Shown piece by piece: positions 26,701 through 40,100 of a DNA stretch of 60,000 bases. The translations under genes and the position numbers were made by a program. The notes under the pieces were generated by a model, which was not told the origin of the DNA, made no database searches, and worked only from the letters and a program-made list of their open reading frames with translations. The first letter of the stretch is position 1; each line of letters starts with the position of its first letter. Source of the DNA: Nematostella vectensis (lineage: Eukaryota; Cnidaria; Anthozoa; Actiniaria; Edwardsiidae); the NCBI RefSeq assembly GCF_932526225.1, contig NC_064041.1, positions 12,515,951 to 12,575,950 on the forward strand, in the 5' to 3' direction.

Positions 26701-29700
26701 AAAGCGATCATTTCATCGAACAACACCACCTCTTAGCGCCAACTCTGCCTCGACACGTACGGAATCCTAGCATCAGATCCCTTACTGATTGTACATGCTC
26801 CTTGTGCAATAGTGGCAGTCATACTCTTTATGTCCGCCATCTCTGCCTTTCTCAACGTCATGATAATCCTAACACTCCTTTCAAAACCGAGCTTGCAAAC
26901 CAACTCCAACACCTTCTTAGGGTATCTATCGGGCGTGTGCCTGCTCCAGGTGCTTACGGTACAGCCGCTATTCCTAGCCGAGCATGTGCTGTGGATGTAC
27001 TACTTCGTCCCGGAGTGCGGGCTGACAGCAGCGTTCCATGCATCGTTCTACATCACCACATTAATGATCATCAACATGCTTACGATAGTTAACGCCGATC
27101 GTTATCTCGTAATGGGACTCTCGTTGCGCTACAACGCCGTTATCACCCGAGAGAGACTCACAAACGTAACGATCACCACTGTCGCCGCAAGCCTATTCGT
27201 GAATGGACTTTGGTGTTTTACTCCCTTAGAGATTTATATCATAGCAGCGGTTGAACTGTACGGTGTCGTTAGCGCGGGCTTGAATATCTATGCAAGTGAG
27301 TGTCGAAGGCGTTTTCCGTAAGATCAAGGCGAGTCGTACGAATACGATTTCGGCGGTTACGACAGGTGTATTAGTTCTAACGTATGGGCCTTGGTTGGTG
27401 GTGATTGCGATGCGGTTTTCTGGTGAAGAGAGTGCCGCGCAGGCAATGTCTAGGGTGCTCCCAAAAGCGAACACGCTGGTACTACCAAACGCCTTGATGC
27501 TGCCGGTTATGTACTGTGCGCGTATAGGAGTATTCAGGGAGGAGATGCGTCTGTTTTTGCGGCAGCATTTCAGGAAAAATGAAATACATATCGAGTTCCC
27601 CGAAGAGGATATTGTGCATGGTGTCAGCTTTAACATGAAAACCAAGGCAATTATGTAAAAGGAATTTCAAAAGCGATGAAATTCTAGGTACTTCGAATGA
27701 GGGAACAAAACTAAAATGGTAAAAAAAAAACGACAATTTTAACTAGGTTAAGATTGAAAAAAGCAAAAATACGGAAGATGTCCAAAGGTTATATTTTGTA
27801 TATAGGCCACAAAGATTGTGAAATAGTTTTTCTTTTACGAAGTTCGTTAAAAAAAGAAAAATATATAACAGGCAAAACTACGGAGAAAGCTGGCCCTGAT
27901 TTCCTCCTTTACTCGCAGCGGTTGTGTCCAATTTTGGCAACAAATACAAAAAAAAAAAAAAAGAAAACGCACAAACACAAGGAAAATATCTGATCTTCAA
28001 ATACCATTCTCACAGCCTGTTCTTGTAAATTACACGGGCAACTAAACAAAATACAAAAAATTAAAAAAAAAAATTACAAAAAATATAAAACACCCACCTC
28101 AAAGGCATTATCCCTGGCCTTGATGACAGCGATATGGGCAGCGGTAGTTTTGACAGTCTTGACAGATGGAGATCGTACCGTAGTCAAGGAAACGGAAAAA
28201 TTTGACTATCAAAATTAAGATCAAAGAACAAGCATAGGCGTCAATGGTCAAAACAGTGTAAAATAAGATGCAAATAAGTAAGTAGCATGGCACATGTAAA
28301 TAAAAACAAGTAATACAGACGCTGGTCGGTCTACAAACACGGGCCTTTGTAAATAGAAACAAATAAAATAAATGCCATCTACAAAAACTTCTTTTGCTCT
28401 CACAATATTGTTTCTACCCTTTTAAACGTACATTAAAAGACAAAAACAAAAATCGTCTGAATAAGGTCGAGAAAATATCAAAAGCAATTCCGTGATGTCT
28501 TCATGTTATCCAGCCGAAAGGTCATTGCAGCGGACGCGGAACTGATCTACAGTAAAAACACAGGTCCGCAAGGTCCACAAAACAAAGGTCCATAGTTATG
28601 TTTAGATTTAAAGTATAAACAAGATTTAAAGCCCGCATTTAGATAGTGTTATGGGATCGAGCAAGGCCACTGTCATCATAGGGGAAAGACCTAGTGCCGA
28701 CTTTGATTGGATAAAAAGCCACTCATCCCTTGGTTAGCGTTAACCTGCTTTCTAGGAACCTGGCTCTGCTTTCTGAAAACCCGGTCCTGAGATCCATAGT
28801 GCGAACGCGCTGCCTTGGCCATCAAGACAAAGTTTTAAGAAAGTGCTGCGCACTAAAACATTATTTTGCCATGCTGGTTGCATAGTGAATCCCAATCAGA
28901 ATGTCCATTAGAAAGTCTGTCACATCCTTATTGCCGCACTCCCTTAGCCTGTGCTCGTGGCCACAGTAGCACGCGTGGCCACGAGCATCGCCACGCGCGT
29001 GGCGATGCAACAAATTGTTTGAATGCCTAAAATCATGATATGCGTAGTAAAGGATATTGATTGGAGTCTCGTCTGGACCTTCAGCACACAAGGCGTTAGT
29101 AGGGAGACCTTCCCAGGTCGCACTGCCCATCGGGAACTCCGACAGCTTATCTGGAAAGATGAATAACATCAATCTGTAGGTAATGGAGGTAATGCAAAGG
29201 CTTTTGAGTTGAAGGAGGAAGCATAAAATCTAATGTTGCGCAGCAGCAGCTATATCTATTTTTCCATTGTCTAGTGCTAGTCCCTAAAGAATTAAATCAA
29301 ACCCTTTTTCAGTACCATTAGCATTCTAATAGGGTTCTACTGAGGGTCAGCCATGTTAATGTACGAGACATAAAGAGGGCGCTGATTGCCTCTAGATGAT
29401 TAAGTAGCGGCAAGCTTAATAAAAAAATCCAGATTTAAGATTAAAATAACCATTGCGGTAACGTGGGAATACGACAATCAAACAAAAAAGCAGTGCAGTC
29501 TGGTGCAGGCCCCCATATACAAATTCACCCTTTCGGCGCTGAAAAGTCACGTGCGTTTTGCGGGGTCAAAGTCCAACAAATCGTACACAACACGCGAAAA
29601 TTCGGACAAGTCAAGAAGCGTGTGCTTTCGTACGAATAAATTGGCATTGTCTCATGGCACCTGTAGAAATGATTCTACATTCCCGCAGTTATGAAGGACC

Positions 29701-31187
29701 AATGGCAATGGGGACCCTGTACTATTCTTCCATTTTGCAGGAGAATAAAAGAAACACAGAAAGATAGAAAGATTGAATACGGAAATTCATTCACAGCTTG
29801 TATTTTGTAGGCGAAAATGGCACCACGGAAGATGATCCTGACTTATACCTGCAGATGTCAGTCACGGAAGGGTAAGTTATTTATTTTTGGTTTAATTTAG
29901 TTCCCGACGGCTAACACTAATGTTATTTTCATAAGTTAAGCGAACAAGATTTCAAGCGAAAGGCGTCTTTTAGCGGAGGACAGAGGGAATTTGCCTTCAC
30001 AAAGTAGCAGCGAAAACCGACTTCATCGCCAGTCGTATAAATCTGAACAAGAAAATGCAGCCTTGATAGATTAGAGGTAATCAGTGGTTGAAGATCTCAT
30101 TCAAGGCTCATTCAATTGCGGGAAGGACAGTTTACCCCACTCGGAAAACACATCATTCAGCAGTTCGGGCAACTCGTTTTCTGCGGGAAGAAAGAAAATC
30201 GTCGCGATCTTCAACATCCGACGACCTGAAATTTAATAATGCCCTAGCCGCTGCATGTTTTTAACTCGTCTGGCAATGAGTATCATCAGGGTTTTCGCTG
30301 CTGTTTTGTGGATGGTTTTGTGAAGGCAAATTCTCTCTGTCCTACGCTCAAACACGCCTTTCGCTTTAAACGTTTTTCAACCTATGAAAATAGCCGTCGG
30401 GAACTAATTAAACCAAAAATACCCTTCCTTCACAGACGTCTGCGGATATAGGATCAGGATCATCTTCTGTGGTGCCATTTTCGCCGACAAAATGCAAGCT
30501 GCAAATATAAATATCCTTGCCATACTTGAATGAACCTCCGTGTTTGTACCACTTTATTCATTCTTTCTACCTTTCTGTTTTTCTTTTTTCTCCTGGCAAA
30601 ATGGAAGAATAGTACGGGGCCCCCATTGCCATTTCTCTCCTATAACTGCGGGAAATTAGAACCATTTCTACAGGTGCCATGTGGCAATACTTTGTTGTTA
30701 CCAATTTGTTCGTACGAAGCACACGCTTCTTCACTTGTCCGAACTTTCGCGGGTTGTTTACGATTTGTTGGACCCCGTAAAACGCACGTGACTTTCCAGC
30801 GCCGAAAGGGTGAATTAAGATTAGTTTAGCCAATGGTGGTGTTGCTCCTATGTGAAGTCAGCCCTTATTTCCTTACCCCGGTTTTCCTCGCTACCAGCGA
30901 GTTTTTCACGCAGTAATCTTTTACTGCTTTTTGGCGTCGGTTCAACCTCTGAAAGCATAATTCAGGCATTTGATCAATACTTTTGACAGGAAGGTTTTCA
31001 TAATACTTAATCAATCTCTCGTTACCCACATTCTGTTTTTGTAAGATTAAATTCTACAATTTCCTGGTGACTTACTTCCAACCTCTACATCTTCAAGAGT
31101 AAGAACAGCGTCAAACTGCAACAACATCGTCTCACAAGTCTGTGCGAGATTCTGTACCAGAGTACCACCAAATTCAACTTCGCTTTG
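23733..31187 (-). CDS. CCDC180: CCDC180 C-terminal exons (31187-31076, 30948-30877, ~29150-29079, 28205-28098, 23861-23733)
   Basis: The exons encode VQNLAQTCETMLLQFDAVLT, PKSSKRLLREKLAGSEENRG, DKLSEFPMGSATWEGLPTNA, VKTTAAHIAVIKARDNAFE and finally YSRLEEIKNSTSAQLQDEER running to a TAA at 23735-23733. The first two and the last two pairs are in phase. The exon near 29.1 kb has a good acceptor (CTTTCCAG after 29150) but no donor that suits the next exon; AAG/GTCCAG at 29078 is a guess. The intron 28098-23861 contains a GPCR pseudogene on the other strand and two arrays. Confidence 0.6.
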
Positions 31188-34100
31188 CTGGTGGTATAAG
31201 TAAGTGTACGCAATTTGTAAATAAGGGATTGTATGTGAATATAACTAGTTTCTGAACAAGCGTATTGCCAAATTACTCAATTCAATTTTACTTTGCCTGG
31301 CTAGATAAACGAGCGTCAGCAGTCAAAGCGATTGCAAACAGGCTCAACAAGCATGAGCAATTCGTACATGAGCTCTAGCATATGAACATAACTAGAGGTC
31401 AGCTGTCATTTCCATACGAAGCCGTTTTGCGAAGGCATGACACCCACCCTAACAAGGTATTAATCAATACAAGATTGAAAAGGTATGTTGAACCCCTCCG
31501 TGAAACAGAGTAGTTGCGCTGACATTTCGAGCGTTAGCCCTTCGTCGGAGCAAAGGTTTAACGCTCCTACCAAATAACTTCAGGCTTAGACCGGTGGCTA
31601 ATCTATGCATCTAGGCCCTTACGTGGTTTTCACCCATGCGTACATGGTGCTTGTCAACCGGTCGACGAAAACGTTTTGTCCATCGACTGAATACCTTGTC
31701 TACACCACGTCCACGCAGATCACCTAGTTCTTCCACAGCTTGTCTGTAGCCGTTCTAGTTATAACACCCACCCTAACGGTTCGGATTAATAGAGCGGGAT
31801 TACACGCACCAGTAGCGTTATACCACCCACCCTAACGGTTCGGATTAAAAGAGCGGGATTACACGCACCAGTAGCGTTATACCACCCACCCTAACGGTTC
31901 GGATTAATAGAGCGGGATTACACGCACCAGTAGCGTTATACCACCCACCCTAACGGTTCGGATTAATAGAGCGGGATTACACGCACCAGTAGCGTTATAC
32001 CACCCACCCTAACGGTTCGGATTAATAGAGCGGGATTACACGCACCAGTAGCGTTATACCACCCACCCTAACGGTTCGGATTAAAAGAGCGGGATTACAC
32101 GCACCAGTAGCGTTATACCACCCACCCTAACGGTTCGGATTAAAAGAGCGGGATTACACGCACCAGTAGCGTTATACCACCCACCCTAACGGTTCGGATT
32201 AAAAAAGCGGGATTACACGCACCAGTAGCGTTATACCACCCACCCTAACGGTTCGGATTAAAAGAGCGGGATTACACGCACCAGTAGCGTTATACCACCC
32301 ACCCTAACGGTTCGGATTAATAGAGCGGGATTACACGCACCAGTAGCGTTATACCACCCACCCTAACGGTTCGGATTAAAAGAGCAGGATTACACGCACC
32401 AGTAGCGTTATACCACCCACCCTAACGGTTCGGATTAATAGAGCGGGATTACACGCACCAGTAGCGTTATACCACCCACCCTAACGGTTCGGATTAAAAG
32501 AGCGGGATTACACGCACCAGTAGCGTTATACCACCCACCCTAACGGTTCGGATTAATAGAGCGGGATTACACGCACCAGTAGCGTTATACCACCCACCCT
32601 AACGGTTCGGATTAATAGAGCGGGATTACACGCACCAGTAGCGTTATACCACCCACCCTAACGGTTCGGATTAAAAGAGCGGGATTACACGCACCAGTAG
32701 CGTTATACCACCCACCCTAACGGTTCGGATTAAAAGAGCGGGATTACACGCACCAGTAGCGTTATACCACCCACCCTAACGGTTCGGATTAAAAGAGCGG
32801 GATTACACGCACCAGTAGCGTTATACCACCCACCCTAACGGTTCGGATTAAAAGAGCGGGATTACACGCACCAGTAGCGTTATACCACCCACCCTAACGG
32901 TTCGGATTAAAAGAGCGGGATTACACGCACCAGTAGCGTTATACCACCCACCCTAACGGTTCGGATTAAAAGAGCGGGATTACACGCACCAGTAGCGTTA
33001 TACCACCCACCCTAACGGTTCGGATTAAAAGAGCGGGATTACACGCACCAGTAGCGTTATACCACCCACCCTAACGGTTCGGATTAATAGAGCGGGATTA
33101 CACGCACCAGTAGCGTTATACCACCCACCCTAACGGTTCGGATTAAAAGAGCGGGATTACACGCACCAGTAGCGTTATACCACCCACCCTAACGGTTCGG
33201 ATTAAAAGAGCGGGATTACACGCACCAGTAGCGTTATACCACCCACCCTAACGGTTCGGATTAAAAAAGCGGGATTACACGCACCAGTAGCGTTATACCA
33301 CCCACCCTAACGGTTCGGATTAAAAGAGCGGGATTACACGCACCAGTAGCGTTATACCACCCACCCTAACGGTTCGGATTAATAGAGCGGGATTACACGC
33401 ACCAGTAGCGTTATACCACCCACCCTAACGGTTCGGATTAAAAGAGCAGGATTACACGCACCAGTAGCGTTATACCACCCACCCTAACGGTTCGGATTAA
33501 TAGAGCGGGATTACACGCACCAGTAGCGTTATACCACCCACCCTAACGGTTCGGATTAAAAGAGCGGGATTACACGCACCAGTAGCGTTATACCACCCAC
33601 CCTAACGGTTCGGATTAATAGAGCGAGATTACACGCACCAGTAGCGTTATACCACCCACCCTAACGGTTCGGATTAATAGAGCGGGATTACACGCACCAG
33701 TAGCGTTATACCACCCACCCTAACGGTTCGGATTAAAAGAGCGGGATTACACGCACCAGTAGCGTTATACCACCCACCCTAACGGTTCGGATTAAAAGAG
33801 CGGGATTACACGCACCAGTAGCGTTATACCACCCACCCTAACGGTTCGGATTAAAAGAGCGGGATTACACGCACCAGTAGCGTTATACCACCCACCCTAA
33901 CGGTTCGGATTAAAAGAGCGGGATTACACGCACCAGTAGCGTTATACCACCCACCCTAACGGTTCGGATTAAAAGAGCGGGATTACACGCACCAGTAGCG
34001 TTATACCACCCACCCTAACGGTTCGGATTAAAAGAGCGGGATTACACGCACCAGTAGCGTTATACCACCCACCCTAACGGTTCGGATTAAAAGAGCGGGA

Positions 34101-37100
34101 TTACACGCACCAGTAGCGTTATACCACCCACCCTAACGGTTCGGATTAATAGAGCGGGATTACACGCACCAGTAGCGTTATACCACCCACCCTAACGGTT
34201 CGGATTAAAAGAGCGGGATTACACGCACCAGTAGCGTTATACCACCCACCCTAACGGTTCGGATTAAAAGAGCGGGATTACACGCACCAGTAGCGTTATA
34301 CCACCCACCCTAACGGTTCGGATTAATAGAGCGGGATTACACGCACCAGTAGCGTTATACCACCCACCCTAACGGTTCGGATTAAAAGAGCGGGATTACA
34401 CGCACCAGTAGCGTTATACCACCCACCCTAACGGTTCGGATTAATAGAGCGGGATTACACGCACCAGTAGCGTTATACCACCCACCCTAACGGTTCGGAT
34501 TAAAAGAGCAGGATTACACGCACCAGTAGCGTTATACCACCCACCCTAACGGTTCGGATTAAAAGAGCGGGATTACACGCACCAGTAGCGTTATACCACC
34601 CACCCTAACGGTTCGGATTAATAGAGCGGGATTACACGCACCAGTAGCGTTATACCACCCACCCTAACGGTTCGGATTAAAAGAGCAGGATTACACGCAC
34701 CAGTAGCGTTATACCACCCACCCTAACGGTTCGGATTAAAAGAGCGGGATTACACGCACCAGTAGCGTTATACCACCCACCCTAACGGTTCGGATTAATA
34801 GAGCGGGATTACACGCACCAGTAGCGTTATACCACCCACCCTAACGGTTCGGATTAAAAGAGCGGGATTACACGCACCAGTAGCGTTATACCACCCACCC
34901 TAACGGTTCGGATTAAAAGAGCGGGATTACACGCACCAGTAGCGTTATACCACCCACCCTAACGGTTCGGATTAAAAGAGCGGGATTACACGCACCAGTA
35001 GCGTTATACCACCCACCCTAACGGTTCGGATTAAAAGAGCGGGATTACACGCACCAGTAGCGTTATACCACCCACCCTAACGGTTCGGATTAAAAGAGCG
35101 GGATTACACGCACCAGTAGCGTTATACCACCCACCCTAACGGTTCGGATTAAAAGAGCGGGATTACACGCACCAGTAGCGTTATACCACCCACCCTAACG
35201 GTTCGGATTAAAAGAGCGGGATTACACGCACCAGTAGCGTTATACCACCCACCCTAACGGTTCGGATTAAAAGAGCGGGATTACACGCACCAGTAGCGTT
35301 ATACCACCCACCCTAACGGTTCGGATTAAAAGAGCGGGATTACACGCACCAGTAGCGTTATACCACCCACACTAACGGTTCGGATTAAAAGAGCGGGATT
35401 ACACGCACCAGTAGCGTTATACCACCCACCCTAACGGTTCGGATTAAAAGAGCGGGATTACACGCACCAGTAGCGTTATACCACCCACACTAACGGTTCG
35501 GATTAAAAGAGGGGGATTACACGCACCAGTAGTGTTATACCACCCACCCTAACGGTTCGGATTAAAAGAGCGGGATTAAACGCACCAGTAGCGCACTTGA
35601 ATGTTCCTGGATGCCATCTATCGATTCCGTTTTCCTACGTGTCTCACTTCCACACAGTGTGTCGAGCTCTTGTCGATTCTGGGGATGGCCCAGCGTGGGA
35701 CGTAATTGAGACTGGTGATGTTGCTGCAAAAACAATTATTGTACACACGTGTAATGAAAAAGACGGTTTTAGTGGCTGAGGCAGTGTCGAATATGATGAC
35801 AATATGCTTATAATGCCGCTGATGAGGATGATGACGAGGATAATGTTGGTAACGATGACGATGAAAGACAAAGTAAATGGAAATGGTGGGCTTACCAAGG
35901 GTGTCAACTATGTGATGGGGAGGATGATGGTGGTAATGATGCTGAAGAAAGGCTAAGCAAATGATGGATTATGATGCTGATGACTATGATAATAATAGTT
36001 GTTGACAATAAAGGTTGTCATGATGGTTGTACTAATAATTTCTGCTATTGTCGGCAGTAATATAGAATGTTCCAGAATATTCTAGTACCTTTCTTCGCTC
36101 GAGCTCTTTTACGCGTTGCTGATGACTCGTGTCCTTCTCTTCTCTCTGTCTGTTCAGCTCAGTCACGTGTTCTTCCACCACTACGTTCATCACAAGCACA
36201 GGTAACCTCACGAGAAGAACCCCAAACCTCTGCAGTTGACCTCGTAACTCTAAAGAAACGTAAATTCGAAAGAAATGCTTAGTATTTGAGTGCAAATAAA
36301 CATGAGAAATGACAAAAGAAATGAACGAATACGCTTCAAACGCGACGACTGGTATAAATACTATGACTGATCCACGCAGCTTTTATTAATGTAGGTGAGT
36401 TTGTATGTAAGGCACTATCTGTAAGTATGATACCATGGACCAGTGTCCTCTTTTAATGTCCCATAAATATATGTCAATAAAGTGCTATGATAAACGGGAC
36501 AGTAGGCTGAACGTCCTTATCTGGGAGAAGACGTGAGATTCACAATTCCTGTCTGATCCGATCCTAAATTGGATCCGGGCTACTTAATTGGCATTCAATA
36601 CATACAGGAAAATAACACATGGAACTACTTGTCAGGCATGATGAAAATCCAGTAACAATTTTCTTTCCAAACGAGGCAAAGTAATACTGGGCTTTTTTGG
36701 ACACCACGGTGCATGCTACAATAACGTACAGTTATTGTAGCATGTAAAGACATTGCCCAAACCTGGCAACGTCTTTATCATGTTACTGGAAAGACAGGAG
36801 CTGTTAACTTACCCTGGATACACGAATTGTGGTACTCATCTGCCTGAGTTTTGTACGACTGCAATCGCTGGACAAGTATTTCAGCACAGGCGTCGAAGTT
36901 GTCCTGGATGGCCTGGGGCCTAGTTGGCGCACGCTGGGTCCCCTTCTGTTTATAATACATCTGAAGCAAGCGCGTCATATAATCATTAATGATGAGCTCT
37001 GAACTCGAAGACCCGCACCTCTCACAGTAGGTGACTTTTTTGACCTAGTCCCCCCCCCCCCCCCATACATGAGAAAGGTAAGACGGTTGCAAATCATATT

Positions 37101-40100
37101 TTCACGGAGAAGATTTATTGCCCACTATCAAACAATTTCATAGTTAAATGTAGTTTACGCAACTAGATGCGATAATAAATCCCACAGATACCCTAGTAGG
37201 CTTACCTCAGCTGTTGCTAGAAGACCTTCCAGGCCTTCACGTAATACATTCTTGATCTTCGCAAGAAAATGTCTGAAAGTAAAGCACCCAATAAATAAAA
37301 AAGAGGAAACGACGTGGCAGAGTTGAAGGCATAGGAAGGCGACTCAAGTAGCCGCCATACAACTCATGTCTGACAACGGAACGCAGATGGTTTTTGTAGC
37401 CCCCCCCCCCCAACCCCCCCCCCCCCCACACCCCACCCCCCCCCCACCCCACCCACCCTAAAAAAAGGCCAATTACGCCGCCAGTTCACCGCTCACTCGA
37501 AGAATTTGTTCCATCGGGTTATTCAAGCGACTGAGATACTTTCAATGAAATATCGTTCATTATTATCGTGTAAAAGTTCTTATAGGTTCTAACCTGTCCT
37601 CTTCGGGATTTTCTCCGAACACCAAAAACTTCTTGTCGCATCGTGGGCCCTGATCGCGCCTAGTGCCGACACTAGACTTACGAGCACTGCGGATTACAAA
37701 TATATGTCCTGAATAAAACCGAACGGTAACCGTACCACAGCTACACAAGCTACCTTACCGTAACTGTGTTGCAACCGTCAAATAACGTAACTGTAGCAAA
37801 AGTGTACCCAAACGATACCGCAAAAGTATGTAAGGCTAAGTTAAAACGTCGTATTATTCATTAGCCGTATTCAATGCAAATACATGCAAATAACTCAAGT
37901 CGATTGTTTCATATTCATTTGCATTCATTTGCATTGAATACGGCTCATGGATGATACGTACAAAATACGGCTCATGGATAATACGTACATAATACGGCTC
38001 ATGGATGATACGTACATAATACGGCTCATGGATAATACGTACATAATACGGCTCATGGATGATACGTACATAATACGGCTCATGGATGATACGTACATAA
38101 TACGGCTAATGGATGATACGTACATAATACGGCTCATGGATGATACGTACATAATACGGCTCATGGATGATACGTACATAATACGGCTCAAGGATGATAC
38201 GTACATAATACGGCTCATGGATGATACGTACATAATACGGCTCATGGATGATACGTAAATAACACGCTGGAACTTGGTATAACTACAACAACCGCACCAT
38301 GATACTTCCGTAACACAACTTCAATAAATTGCACCGTAGGCGTAACGATATTAGAGAGCTTAAGCAAGTCAACACGAACGGCATCAAAAACGGCGCGCGC
38401 TCTGACGACATAAAAAGGGCTCATGGATGATACGTACATAATACGGCTCAGGGATGATACGTACATAATACGGCTCATGGATGATACGTACATAATACGG
38501 CTCATGGATGATACGTACATAATACGGCTCAAGGATGATACGTACATAATACGGCCTATGGATGATACGTACATAATACGGCTCATGGATGATACGTACA
38601 TAATACGGCTCATGGATGATACGTACATAATACGGCTCAAGGATGATACGTACATAATACGGCTTATGGATGATACGTACATAATACGGCTCATGGATGA
38701 TACGTACATAATACGGCTCAAGGATGATACGTACATAATACGGCCCATGGATGATACGTACATAATACGGCTCAAGGATGATACGTACATAATACGGCTT
38801 ATGGATGATACGTACATAATACGGCGCATGGATGATACGTACATAATACGGCCTATGGATGATACGTACATAATACGGCTCATGGATGATACGTACATAA
38901 TACGGCTCATGGATGATACGTACATAATACGGCTCATGGATTAGAGAGCTTAAGCAAGTCAACACGAACGGCATCAAAAACGGCGCGCGCTCTGACAAAT
39001 TGTTGGAAAAACGGCGTTGACGTCCGTGACAGCGCGCGTAGAACGTAAAAATAGGGAAAATGCCGTTCTAGATTTCCTGTCACGGACGTCAACGCCGTTT
39101 TTCAGCAATTCGTGAGCGCGCGCGCCGTTTTTGATGCCGTTCGTGTTGACTTGCTTAAGCTCTCTATTAAAGACGTATCAAGAACTGTTCGCCAACAATA
39201 CTGAAACCGTAACATAATCAACCGTAACGCAACCGTTACCGTAAAATAACTGTAATGCAAGCTACTAAGAAAACCTAGATAATTCTGGGTATCAGTTAAT
39301 GCTTGAACAAGTTTACTTACCCTGCGCTTTTCAGCTTCTCGATGTCCGATGACGTTCTTTTGGGACCGTTATTCTTTGAGAAAAAAAAAGAGGATTACGC
39401 AACGACATGCTGAATTAAGATCAGTGTAAAATCCAAAACAAGTAGGCCCATTCGAATGGGTAATACATTGCACAAATACACATCGAGATGTCTCATAGTG
39501 CTTTCCAACTACAGTTTCTCAATATCTAATGAATTTCTATATCTCAGTTACTTGCGACAGAGAAAAAAAAAGCAAGAAATTTTCCAATGCTCAAGATTCC
39601 GCATACAAGGAGTTCCCCTGACCAAAAGCTTTATTCAAATTTTAAATAAATTAAGAAGATATGAAATTTAGATATTAGCGAGCAAAGTTGGCTTAATTTC
39701 TGATCAGAGCCCGACTTCTCCCTAAAAACGAGGGGATTTTATACTTTGAACAGTTGAAAATTGCACTCCAAGCCTCATATCTCGAAGACGAATCCATTAG
39801 AAAAAACATTTTTTGATATGTTGGTTTACATCACATAAGGAACCTCTTTGCAAAAATTCAAGCTTACCGAATTTAACCATGCCTTATTTTGGGAAACCTT
39901 GCCATTTTTTTGCTCTGTCGTTACTTGCTGCTAATTTACGGATGCCTGAGAACGGATGTGACGATGGTGTGACGACGGCAGCGCACACGCAACGCTTCAA
40001 TGCGGACATTTTTTTTCTTTTATGGCGTAAATAAATCTAACGTGTGTGCCATCTTCGTCACTTCTCTATCGTAAACCTTGAGGTCCTAGAGACGACGGCG

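Noticed and set aside
28861-29172. 103-codon minus-strand ORF as an independent small gene
   Set aside because: Its start lies in intron sequence; a good acceptor after 29150 and the phase from exon 30948-30877 make the first third a CCDC180 exon. The rest includes a palindromic GCCACGCGCGTGGC region and looks noncoding.
31766-35595. CRISPR array
   Set aside because: Direct repeats are contiguous with no unique spacers, and the context is a eukaryotic intron; it is a satellite.
37925-38944. Six long open frames on both strands
   Set aside because: All are products of the 27-bp minisatellite; no start context, no domain.
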